Source: Solitalea agri
GTDB lineage: Bacteria > Bacteroidota > Bacteroidia > Sphingobacteriales > Sphingobacteriaceae
Assembly: GCF_023914155.1 (NCBI RefSeq)
Contig: NZ_JAMWYS010000053.1
Span: 149,339 to 213,338, forward strand
Direction: 5' to 3'
DNA: 64,000 nt
Positions 47,501 through 54,955 of the stretch are shown one piece after another. The translations under genes were made by a program, and so were the position numbers. Numbering within the stretch: position 1 is the first letter of the stretch; every line of letters begins with the position of its first letter. The notes beneath the pieces are model-generated. The model saw only the letters and a program-made list of their open reading frames with translations. It made no database searches and was not told the DNA's origin.

Positions 47501-47578
47501 AACTTAAATACAGGTATTGATCGCGGGGCATATCCATTGTATGCCACCTACAATTTTGGCTTAAACGTTACATTTTAA
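44537..47578 (+). CDS. SusC/RagA-family TonB-dependent receptor of the PUL
   Basis: Outer-membrane glycan importer of the polysaccharide utilisation locus. The signal peptide (VFLCILFAASAFAQ) leads straight into a carboxypeptidase-D-like domain (GKVTDAKGIGLPAVSVAVKG). The SusC signature VVVVGYGVQKKLDVTGSV, plug (LYVVDGAWYNDIGFLNPNDI) and barrel follow. Unlike the two other SusC proteins here it has no STN domain, which fits control by the propeller regulator instead of sigma/FecR. The SusD gene starts 17 bp downstream. Confidence 0.95.
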   Translation: MKRLFTHCLYGVFLCILFAASAFAQNAFTLRGKVTDAKGIGLPAVSVAVKGTTKGTQTDPEGNFSLQVNTGNTLVFTYLGFESKEIVVSTATTLNVQLVETSTALEQVVVVGYGVQKKLDVTGSVAQVKGAEISKQSVPNAVSALQGKVAGVQITNSGVAGTSPQIRIRGLGTAYGDANPLYVVDGAWYNDIGFLNPNDIESMNILKDASSEAIYGIRAANGVVLITTKKGKGDTRIFYNGYVGLQTINNTIKMANASQYATLINELNNATTFPNVNAYGNGTDWMEQVTRTSFTTNQYLTFSGGSEKTTYNYSVGYFSQGGNVEKNQYSRITGRLQNDLLATKWLKVGYNAILESHKSTDVPNDIIYKAVTAAPVVPVYYADGTWGDPADYPVGNVPNNPALQLDVFTQQSKGRRITGSAYAEIYLTKGLTFKSNFGGEYSDVDRRTYNPVYNFNAETNTPIHTQYNQISLLTINQDENQNWVWENTLTYEKTLDQHRFTVLGGISAQRYKNYNVEGSARNVPNNTSGDLYLALGDNDTRTIKDGGALATAQSYFGRINYAYKDTYLLNASLRADGSSKYPSDNRWGYFPSIGVGWVISHEDFMKDVTWVNDLKFRGSWGVVGNSSIQSDISTLTVDQKPEFTAVFGGLPYTGANVTSIVPPTLLWERGEGTDIALEGAFLDNRLTAEIDWYNRTTTRAIFPIPVLTSLGTTSSQVIGNQADIRNRGMEFSLGWKDGNSTGFTYSVNGNLSVNNNKVTKVESGNNPIYAGGDAATGGQLSNRSMVGQPLAQFYGLIVDGVFQTDTEVASSAQPDASPGDFRYRDVDGNGIIDARDRQVLGNPNPKYMYGINTSFAYKAFDLALDFQGVAGVEIYNANKGVRFGSENYSKDFYDHRWHGEGTSNSYPSANVGGGQNYLPNSWYVESGSYFRIRNIQLGYTFPTELTSKWKMQKVRLYINAQNPITFFSYTGFNPEVGTAKDDVGGTPKNLNTGIDRGAYPLYATYNFGLNVTF

Positions 47579-47595
47579 CATTAAAAACTAAGATC

Positions 47596-49083
47596 ATGTA
47601 CTTCGCAAATAATTCGATCATAACTACCAAAAACGTATTAGCCTTCATTTTGTCGGCAGGTATGGTTTTACAAAGTTGCAGTTCCAATTTTTTAGACGTT
47701 CCTCCACAGGCAAAAGAGCCTGCAGTAACCTTTTTTGTTTCAGAAGATGATGCCACCAAGGCTGTTAATTCTATTTATGCAAACCTGCGAGTTTGGAACC
47801 AGGTAGCTTTTGCAGCAATTGCGATAGAGAGTGTTCCTTCAGATGAGGCTGAAAAAGGCAGTAGCCCGGGTGATGCCACCTTTTTTAATAACTTTGATAA
47901 TTTTACTTATACTGCAAGTGAAGGACAAATCCAGGATTTTTGGACCGGCCAGTATCAAAGTATTAACTTATGTAACCAGGTAATCGAAAATATTCCTCCC
48001 ATTACGATGGATGAAAATTTAAAGACCCGTTACATTGCCGAGGCCAAATTTGTTCGCGCATACAACTATTTCAGGCTGGTACGCGCTTTTGGAGATGTGC
48101 CTTTACGATTAACATTGCCAAAAAGTTCTACAGAATTCAATATACCTCGTACCCCAAAAGAACAGGTTTGGGCAGCAATTGAACAAGATCTGACAGATGC
48201 GGCTGCGGTATTGCCAACAAGTTATCCATCTACTGATGTAGGCCGTGCAACAAAAGGAGCGGCTCTGGCATTACATGCAAAAGTGGCCATGTACCAAAAG
48301 AAATGGAATGATGTGCTGAACTATACCAATCAGGTAATGGCATTAGGGTATTCACTTTTCCCCAATTTCGAGCAATTGTTCAGAATAGCTAATGAAAATA
48401 ATCCGGAATCGGTATTCGAAATCCAATGCCAAAGTTTACCAAATATTCAGGGCGCGTCGAACAGCCAGTACTCGCAAGTTCAAGGAGTGCGTGCTCAAAG
48501 CGGCGGAGGGTGGGGATTTAACGTTCCTACCGAAGCATTGGTAAATGCGTTTGAAGCTAACGATCCTCGCAGAGATGCCACGATAATTTTCAGGGGAGAA
48601 ACCACTCCTGAAGGTGATGCTGTTGCGCCAACCGGCGATAATCCTCGATACAATCAAAAGTCTTACGTTCCGTTTACAGTACCTTTTAAACAAAACGAAG
48701 GCGAAGATCAGAATATCAGGGTTATTCGATTTGCAGAGGTTTTATTGATGAATGCAGAGGCTGCCAATGAGTTAGGGAATACAGCACAGGCATTACAATC
48801 ATTGAATAGAGTTAGGTTGCGTGCACGGGGCGGAAATCCTAATATTCTGCCTGATGTGACAACTACGAATCAGGATCAGTTACGAACGGCAATCTATCAT
48901 GAACGCCAGGTAGAATTAGCCATGGAATTCGATCGTTTCTTTGATGTGGTTCGGCAGGGACGAGGAGTTGCTGTATTAGGCTCAAAAGGTTTTAAAGCTG
49001 GAAAAAATGAGGTGATGCCAATTCCGCAGAATGAGATCGATAAAAGTGCAGGTACTTTAACCCAAAACGTTGGTTATAATTAA
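47596..49083 (+). CDS. SusD/RagB-family glycan-binding lipoprotein
   Basis: Surface glycan-binding partner of the preceding SusC. The signal ends in the lipobox VLQSC followed by SSNFLDVPPQ. SusD blocks are present: RYIAEAKFVRAYNYFRLVRA, VLLMNAEAANELGNTAQALQ, LNRVRLRARGG and HERQVELAMEFDRFFDVVRQ. Length 495 aa, typical. Co-transcribed with SusC (17 bp) and the LamG protein gene (18 bp). Confidence 0.95.
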   Translation: MYFANNSIITTKNVLAFILSAGMVLQSCSSNFLDVPPQAKEPAVTFFVSEDDATKAVNSIYANLRVWNQVAFAAIAIESVPSDEAEKGSSPGDATFFNNFDNFTYTASEGQIQDFWTGQYQSINLCNQVIENIPPITMDENLKTRYIAEAKFVRAYNYFRLVRAFGDVPLRLTLPKSSTEFNIPRTPKEQVWAAIEQDLTDAAAVLPTSYPSTDVGRATKGAALALHAKVAMYQKKWNDVLNYTNQVMALGYSLFPNFEQLFRIANENNPESVFEIQCQSLPNIQGASNSQYSQVQGVRAQSGGGWGFNVPTEALVNAFEANDPRRDATIIFRGETTPEGDAVAPTGDNPRYNQKSYVPFTVPFKQNEGEDQNIRVIRFAEVLLMNAEAANELGNTAQALQSLNRVRLRARGGNPNILPDVTTTNQDQLRTAIYHERQVELAMEFDRFFDVVRQGRGVAVLGSKGFKAGKNEVMPIPQNEIDKSAGTLTQNVGYN

Positions 49084-49101
49084 TCATTCAAATCGAATTT
49101 T

Positions 49102-50010
49102 ATGAAAAGACATATAGTAAAACAGGCCTTATACTTGATTGCAGGGGTTTTCATTTTAAGTGCATGTAATGACGATAGTACCGATTATAAACCTGAAAAG
49201 CCAATTGGAGGCTATAACAGTGTGCGCGAAATAGCTCCTGAGAGTTTGGTAGGTTATTGGGCCTTTGAAAATAGTTTAACTGACAGTGCCGGAAGTCTGC
49301 AAGCAGCTCCTACAAATGTTACCTATACCTCAGGTAAAAAAGGACAAGGATTCCAAGGTGCAGCAAATGGTTACGCAGTAATTAACAATGCTGGATCAGT
49401 ACTTCCGGCTTTAACAAGTTATACTATCTCATTTTGGGCCTATACAGCGCAGGCCTCAAAAGCAACAGGGATTTTTACTTTAAACAATAGCAAAGATTTT
49501 TGGGGTAACCTTGATATTTACCTCGAACCCTATGCACCCAAAGGTGTGCCTAATGTGGATAGCCTTTTCTTTAAGATTCACATGAATAATGATAATGTGG
49601 TATGGAAGGGCCAGTTCACCGATACTAAATTTGGTGCAGCGGTAAATAAATGGGTGCATATTGCAGCTACATACGATGGAGATAAGTCTATTTACAATGT
49701 GTACATTAACGGGAAACAGATAGGCGTAAATACTGCCGGTAATCCACAGGGGACCAAAGGGCCTAAATTACATGGTGATGATCCTGCCACTCATGATATT
49801 CCGTACGGACTACTCAAATTTGTCAATGCTTCTAAAATTGCTTTTGGTGCCTTCCAATTCCAAACCAGCCCGAGTTTGAATGAAGGTGGCTCGCCTCAGG
49901 ATTGGGCCACCAACTATTCGGGGGCGCTTGATGAATTCAGGATTTACAATAAGGCCCTGGCTGAATCGGATATCAACTCCATTTATAAACTGGAGTCATT
50001 AGGGCGTTAA
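49102..50010 (+). CDS. LamG/concanavalin-fold lipoprotein (candidate surface glycan-binding protein)
   Basis: 302-aa lipoprotein encoded where PULs usually carry a SusE/SGBP-type binding protein. The lipobox is ILSAC, followed by NDDST, an acidic stretch compatible with surface export in Bacteroidota. The rest is a LamG/laminarinase-like jelly roll (VGYWAFENSLTDSAG; TISFWAYTAQ; WVHIAATYDGDKS; GALDEFRIYNKALAESDI). No catalytic residues are recognised, so binding rather than hydrolysis is inferred. Confidence 0.85.
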   Translation: MKRHIVKQALYLIAGVFILSACNDDSTDYKPEKPIGGYNSVREIAPESLVGYWAFENSLTDSAGSLQAAPTNVTYTSGKKGQGFQGAANGYAVINNAGSVLPALTSYTISFWAYTAQASKATGIFTLNNSKDFWGNLDIYLEPYAPKGVPNVDSLFFKIHMNNDNVVWKGQFTDTKFGAAVNKWVHIAATYDGDKSIYNVYINGKQIGVNTAGNPQGTKGPKLHGDDPATHDIPYGLLKFVNASKIAFGAFQFQTSPSLNEGGSPQDWATNYSGALDEFRIYNKALAESDINSIYKLESLGR

Positions 50011-50025
50011 GATCAGCCGAAGTAA

Positions 50026-51696
50026 ATGATGAAGCAAAAGCTCATTTTGTTGTTTCTAATTGTGTTGATTGTGGGTTACTCTTGTGGCAATGGCGACGAG
50101 AGTAATCCTCCTCAACCACCTCCTTCATCATTCAATTTTACCGGACTAACAGTTAACGGCGTTAATAACGGGTTTAGTTATATGGGTGTAAATACCAGAC
50201 CAATAGTAAAACTTTCGTTTTCAAAGCCGATTGCTCAGAATACGGCCACACAAGGAATTTTATTTAAAGATGCAGCAGGTAATGATGTGCCGTACACTAT
50301 TGCTTTTGAAAATTCGAACAGCATACTTTCCATTCAGCCAAGCATGAACTTAAGTTATCTGACAAAATATGCTGTTGCAGCAACTAAAAACCTTACTGCC
50401 GAAGATCAGGGTAAACTTTTAACCCCGGTAGTGGTTGAGTTGTTAACAGCATACGATAGCAATGATAAGTTTCCTGCAATTACAGATGATGAGCTATTAA
50501 CCCTTGTTCAAAAGCAAACGTTCAAGTATTTCTGGGACTTTGCCCATCCTACAAGCGGTTTGGCCCGCGAACGTAACACATCCGGTGATTTAGTAACTAT
50601 TGGAGGTTCTGGTTTCGGTGCGATGTCTATTGTAGTAGGTGTTCAGCGAAATTTTATATCAAGGCAGGAAGCGTTAACCCGATTAACCAAAATGGTTGAT
50701 TTTTTAACGACGAGTGGGCAAAAGTTTCATGGGGCATTCCCACATTGGATGAATGGTAATACCGGTTCTGTAATCCCTTTTAGTAATAAAGATGATGGTG
50801 CCGATTTGGTGGAAACCTCTTTGTTAATGCAGGGTTTGCTGGTAGCTCGGCAATATTTTGACGGCAATAGTGTTGAGGAGACGGCTTTGCGCAATAAGAT
50901 AAATGTGCTTTGGAACGGTGTCGAATGGAGCTGGTTCAGAAAGAACAATGAGAATGTATTGTATTGGCACTGGAGCCCCAATTATGGTTGGGATATGAAT
51001 ATGAAGATAAAAGGCTGGAATGAATGTTTGATCACCTACGTTTTAGCGGCTTCGTCTCCAACTTATTCAGTTCCAAAGGTAGCTTATGATGAAGGGTGGG
51101 CCAGTAATGGTTCCATGAAAAATGGCACTTCATATTATCAAATTCCTTTGCCTCTTGGTCCAGCCTATGGAGGCCCCCTCTTTTTTGCACACTATTCGTT
51201 TTTGGGTTTAGATCCGAATGGATTAAAAGATGCTTACGCTGATTATCAAACCCAGGTGGTGAACCATACTAAAATCAATTATCAGTATTGTGTGACGAAC
51301 CCGCTGAATAATTATGGTTATGGCTCATCGTGCTGGGGACTAACGGCAAGTGATATTCCTAATGGGTATACTGCAAGTTCACCAACGAATGATGTTGGTG
51401 TAATTGCTCCAACGGCTGCAGTTTCTTCTTTACCCTATACGCCAACCGAGTCAATGGCTGCCTTACACTTTTTTTATTATAAACTCGGAGATAAGCTATG
51501 GGGTAACTATGGGTTTTACGATTCGTTCAGTTTAAAGCAGGCATGGTTTTCAAATTCTTATTTGGCTATTGATCAAGGGCCAATGATCGTAATGATCGAA
51601 AACTATCGAAGTAAGCTGATCTGGAATCTGTTAATGAGTTGTCCGGAAGTGAAAACCGGTTTAGTTAACCTCGGCTTTCAAAGCCCTAAACTGTAA
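50026..51696 (+). CDS. PF10091 (GH144-type) glucanase lipoprotein with N-terminal Ig-like domain
   Basis: Predicted surface or envelope lipoprotein enzyme. The lipobox GYSC is followed by an Ig-like (SbsA/Big_5-type) domain at about residues 35-145. An (alpha/alpha)6-barrel of the 'glucoamylase' family PF10091 comes next. Conserved blocks: FKYFWDFAHPTSGLARER, GFGAMSIVVGV, HGAFPHWMNG, DDGADLVETS, YWHWSPNYGW, GWNECLITYVLAAS, GGPLFFAHYSFLGLDP and SPTNDVGVIAPTAAVSSLPY. Characterised members are beta-1,2-glucan hydrolases (GH144), and the same domain occurs in cyclic beta-1,2-glucan synthases. The acidic residues in DLVE and WNE are the likely catalytic region. It is a tandem paralogue of the next gene. 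Confidence 0.88.
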   Translation: MMKQKLILLFLIVLIVGYSCGNGDESNPPQPPPSSFNFTGLTVNGVNNGFSYMGVNTRPIVKLSFSKPIAQNTATQGILFKDAAGNDVPYTIAFENSNSILSIQPSMNLSYLTKYAVAATKNLTAEDQGKLLTPVVVELLTAYDSNDKFPAITDDELLTLVQKQTFKYFWDFAHPTSGLARERNTSGDLVTIGGSGFGAMSIVVGVQRNFISRQEALTRLTKMVDFLTTSGQKFHGAFPHWMNGNTGSVIPFSNKDDGADLVETSLLMQGLLVARQYFDGNSVEETALRNKINVLWNGVEWSWFRKNNENVLYWHWSPNYGWDMNMKIKGWNECLITYVLAASSPTYSVPKVAYDEGWASNGSMKNGTSYYQIPLPLGPAYGGPLFFAHYSFLGLDPNGLKDAYADYQTQVVNHTKINYQYCVTNPLNNYGYGSSCWGLTASDIPNGYTASSPTNDVGVIAPTAAVSSLPYTPTESMAALHFFYYKLGDKLWGNYGFYDSFSLKQAWFSNSYLAIDQGPMIVMIENYRSKLIWNLLMSCPEVKTGLVNLGFQSPKL

Positions 51697-51703
51697 ATGT
51701 CCT

Positions 51704-53026
51704 TTGAAAAAGCTACTCATATTATTGATCCTGTTCTCTTTTTCAACAGCCTACGCTCAAAAGAGCCAATCGAAAAGCACACAGCTAACCGACGATCAGC
51801 TGTTGGATAAAGTACAGCAACAAACCTTTAAATATTTTTGGGATTTTGCCCATCCGGTAAGCGGCATGGCTCGCGAGCGGAGTAATACTTCGTTTGATTA
51901 CGGAGCCGAAGTGGTAACTACGGGAGGGACCGGTTTTGGTGTAATGGCTCTCATTGTAGCTACTGAAAGAGGATGGATTACTCGCGATACCGCTGCACAA
52001 CATATGCTGAAAATGGTGAAGTTTTTAGCAAAGGCTAATTCATTTCATGGTGTTTTTCCGCATTGGATGAATGGCGAAACGGGCAAGGTTATTCCTTTCG
52101 GCCGTAAAGACGACGGAGCAGATTTAGTGGAGTCTTCTTTTCTATTCCAGGGCTTACTTTGTGTTCGTCAATATTTTAATGGTAATAACCCAATTGAGTC
52201 GGAGCTAAGAAACCGAATTAACTGGCTTTGGAGTGAAATAGAGTGGGATTGGTTTACCCGTGGAGGCGAAGAAGTGCTCTATTGGCACTGGAGCCCTAAC
52301 AATGATTGGGCGATGAACTTTCCGCTGCGTGGATACAACGAAACACTCATTACCTATGTTTTGGCAGCTTCGGCCGATCGCTATCCGGTTTCGGCGGCGG
52401 TTTATCATCGGGGCTTTGCTCAAAGTAATTTTTTTAAGAACGGTAAAACCTTCTATAATATTAAGCTTCCTTTAGGTTTCGACTATGGTGGTCCCTTATT
52501 TTTTGCACACTACTCGTTTCTTGGCCTCGATCCTCGTGGTTTAAAAGATCAATACGCTGATTACTGGGAGCAGAATAAGAATCATACACTAATTAATCGG
52601 GCTTACTGTATTGCCAATCCGAAGAAATTTAAAGGCTATGGTGAAAACTGTTGGGGCTTAACCGCCAGCGATAATCATTTAGGATATGGTGCTCAATCGC
52701 CAACCGAAGATCTGGGCGTAATTACACCTACAGGGGCTTTGTCATCGTTTCCTTATACTCCCGAATATTCTATGAAAGCACTAAAGCATTTTTATTATGA
52801 TTTAGGAGATAAAATTTGGGGTGACTACGGCTTTGTCGATTCGTTTAATGAAACCGAAAACTGGTATGCCAAGTCCTATCTGGCAATAGATGAGGGCCCA
52901 ATAGTAGTGATGATTGAGAATTACCGTACCGGTTTGCTTTGGAAACTGTTTATGAGCTGTCCCGAAGTGCAACGAGGCCTTAAAAAACTGGGCTTCGAAA
53001 GTCCTGCATTAAAAACAACCAACTGA
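51704..53026 (+). CDS. PF10091 (GH144-type) secreted glucanase
   Basis: Second PF10091 enzyme, without the Ig-like domain. A signal peptide (MKKLLILLILFSFSTAYAQ) follows directly on a TTG start codon at 51704. No in-frame ATG precedes it, and the nearby ATG at 51697 is in another frame. The domain blocks match the upstream gene almost one for one: FKYFWDFAHPVSGMARER, HGVFPHWMNGETG, DDGADLVESS, YWHWSPNNDW, RGYNETLITYVLAAS and GGPLFFAHYSFLGLDP. It is probably periplasmic, while the lipoprotein paralogue may act at the surface, giving a stepwise breakdown. Seven bp separate the two genes. Confidence 0.88.
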   Translation: MKKLLILLILFSFSTAYAQKSQSKSTQLTDDQLLDKVQQQTFKYFWDFAHPVSGMARERSNTSFDYGAEVVTTGGTGFGVMALIVATERGWITRDTAAQHMLKMVKFLAKANSFHGVFPHWMNGETGKVIPFGRKDDGADLVESSFLFQGLLCVRQYFNGNNPIESELRNRINWLWSEIEWDWFTRGGEEVLYWHWSPNNDWAMNFPLRGYNETLITYVLAASADRYPVSAAVYHRGFAQSNFFKNGKTFYNIKLPLGFDYGGPLFFAHYSFLGLDPRGLKDQYADYWEQNKNHTLINRAYCIANPKKFKGYGENCWGLTASDNHLGYGAQSPTEDLGVITPTGALSSFPYTPEYSMKALKHFYYDLGDKIWGDYGFVDSFNETENWYAKSYLAIDEGPIVVMIENYRTGLLWKLFMSCPEVQRGLKKLGFESPALKTTN

Positions 53027-53037
53027 AAGCTAGAACT

Positions 53038-54795
53038 ATGAACCGTATAAAAACATGCTTTTTACTGTTTTTGTTGTTACAAACAACGGGTGTTTCTCTG
53101 GCTCAGCAAAAGCAAAAAACCTATTGTAATCCATTGAACATTGATTACGGCTATACACCTATACCTAACTTTTCAGAAGCCGGCCGGCATAGGGCAACCG
53201 CTGATCCGGTAATAGTACGGTACAAAGGCGATTATTATTTGTTTTCAACCAATCAGTGGGGCTATTGGTGGAGCAACGATATGCTTCATTGGAATTTTAT
53301 TTCTAAATCATTCCTTCGTCCCGAGCATAAAGTATATGATGATTTATGCGCACCTGCTGTTTGGGTACAGGGAGATACGTTGCTGGTTTTCGGATCAACT
53401 TACTCCTCAAATTTTCCAATATGGATGAGTACAAATCCCAAGGCAAATGAATGGAAGGAAGCGGTGCATAATTTCGAGATTGGAGGATGGGACCCCGATT
53501 TCTTTGTTGATGATGATCAAAAGCTGTACATGTACAATGGAAGCAGTAATCGTTACCCTATGTATGGTATAGAACTCAATCGTAAAACATTTCAACCTAT
53601 TGGAACGCGTAAAGAAACGTATTTGCTCGAACCCTGGCGTTATGGTTGGCAGCGTTTCGGAGAATATTTGGATGATACTTTTTTAGATCCATTCATTGAA
53701 GGTTCATGGATGACCAAATATAATGGCAAATACTACCTGCAGTACGGTGCTCCGGGTACCGAGTTTAGCGGTTATGCTGATGGTGTAGTGGTGGGAACTG
53801 GTCCGCTAGGCCCTTTTACGCCTCAATCAATGCCGTTTAGCTATAAGCCCGGTGGTTTTGCCAGAGGAGCTGGTCATGGAGCAACTTTTCAGGATGCCTG
53901 GGATAATTACTGGCATGTTTCAACTATAGTGCTTTCTGTTAAAAATAATTTCGAGCGGCGCATAGGCATTTGGCCCGCAGGTTTTGATAAGGATGATATG
54001 ATGTACATGGATGTCGCTTTCGGCGATTATCCAACTTATTTGCCAACAGGAAAAGCGGATCACCTTAAAAGCAGCTTTACAGGCTGGATGTTGCTGAATT
54101 GCAATAAGCCGGTAACAGTTTCTTCAACATTGGGTAGTTATTCGGCCAATTATGCGGTTGATGAAAATTTGAAGACTTATTGGAGCGCCAAAACTGCCAA
54201 TAAAGGAGAATGGATTCAAACAGATTTGGGCGAGGTCTCAACTGTCAAAGCTATTCAAATAAACTATGGTGATCAGGATGTTGATTCTTCATTCCTAGGC
54301 AAAAAGCAGGGCTCTTATCATCAATATAAAATCTATCAATCGAAAGATGGAAAAAGCTGGAGTGTTTTGGTAGATAAGAGCACCAACAAAACGGATGTTC
54401 CTCATGATTATGTAGAACTGGAAAAGCCGGTTCAAACCAGGTTTCTCAAACTAGAAAATATACATATGCCAACGGGCAAGTTTGCTATCAGTGGTTTGCG
54501 CGTATTTGGCAATGGAAATGGTGCTAAGCCAAATCCGGTCAAAGGTTTTATTGTCCTGCGAACCGAAAAAGATAAACGTAGCGCCTGGCTGAAATGGCAA
54601 CTGGTTGATAATGCGTATGCCTACAATGTTTACGTTGGAACTGCCCCTGACAAATTATACAACTGCATTATGGTGCACAATGCTAATGAGTATTATTTCA
54701 AGGGGATGGATAAAGAAATACCCTATTATTTCTGTATTGAAGCGATCAATGAAAATGGCGTTTCATCGCGAACGGCAGTAATGGAGGTTAAATAG
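53038..54795 (+). CDS. GH43-type glycosidase with discoidin (F5/8 C) and Fn3 domains
   Basis: Secreted five-bladed propeller enzyme. After the signal peptide (LLLQTTGVSLAQ) the GH43 pattern appears: ADPVIVRYKGDYYLF with the catalytic-base Asp, GGWDPDFFVDDD with the pKa-tuning Asp, and EGSWMTKYNGKYYLQYG with the acid Glu. From about residue 345 a coagulation-factor-5/8 discoidin carbohydrate-binding domain follows (SANYAVDENLKTYWSAKT; GEWIQTDLGEVSTVKAIQIN), then an Fn3-like domain. GH43 enzymes mostly remove arabinose, xylose or galactose. Its presence in a likely beta-1,2-glucan locus is unexpected, and its substrate is open. Confidence 0.85.
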   Translation: MNRIKTCFLLFLLLQTTGVSLAQQKQKTYCNPLNIDYGYTPIPNFSEAGRHRATADPVIVRYKGDYYLFSTNQWGYWWSNDMLHWNFISKSFLRPEHKVYDDLCAPAVWVQGDTLLVFGSTYSSNFPIWMSTNPKANEWKEAVHNFEIGGWDPDFFVDDDQKLYMYNGSSNRYPMYGIELNRKTFQPIGTRKETYLLEPWRYGWQRFGEYLDDTFLDPFIEGSWMTKYNGKYYLQYGAPGTEFSGYADGVVVGTGPLGPFTPQSMPFSYKPGGFARGAGHGATFQDAWDNYWHVSTIVLSVKNNFERRIGIWPAGFDKDDMMYMDVAFGDYPTYLPTGKADHLKSSFTGWMLLNCNKPVTVSSTLGSYSANYAVDENLKTYWSAKTANKGEWIQTDLGEVSTVKAIQINYGDQDVDSSFLGKKQGSYHQYKIYQSKDGKSWSVLVDKSTNKTDVPHDYVELEKPVQTRFLKLENIHMPTGKFAISGLRVFGNGNGAKPNPVKGFIVLRTEKDKRSAWLKWQLVDNAYAYNVYVGTAPDKLYNCIMVHNANEYYFKGMDKEIPYYFCIEAINENGVSSRTAVMEVK

Positions 54796-54855
54796 GAGTT
54801 ATGTGTTGGCGATTGATCTTCATAATTGTCACGGGGAGCGGAGTCGAAGCGGTTT

Positions 54856-54877
54856 TAGCAAGCATTCGACTTCGCTC
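54856..54877. repeat. REP-like inverted repeat
   Basis: Line of GAGCGGAGTCGAAGC and GCATTCGACTTCGCTC arranged as an imperfect inverted repeat; the full pairing runs from 54856 to about 54877. Elements of the GGAGTCGAAG/CTTCGACT type are frequent between genes in Bacteroidota. It sits between the GH43 and GH3 genes. Confidence 0.5.
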
Positions 54878-54955
54878 AGGCGGACTTTTATTGATAACTA
54901 GTACAAATCGTACAATAGGTTAATGATTGATTTATTTATTAACGACTATCGATAT

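Noticed and set aside
51697-51735. ATG at 51697 as start of the second PF10091 enzyme
   Set aside because: It is out of frame with the enzyme; the TTG at 51704 gives a complete signal peptide.
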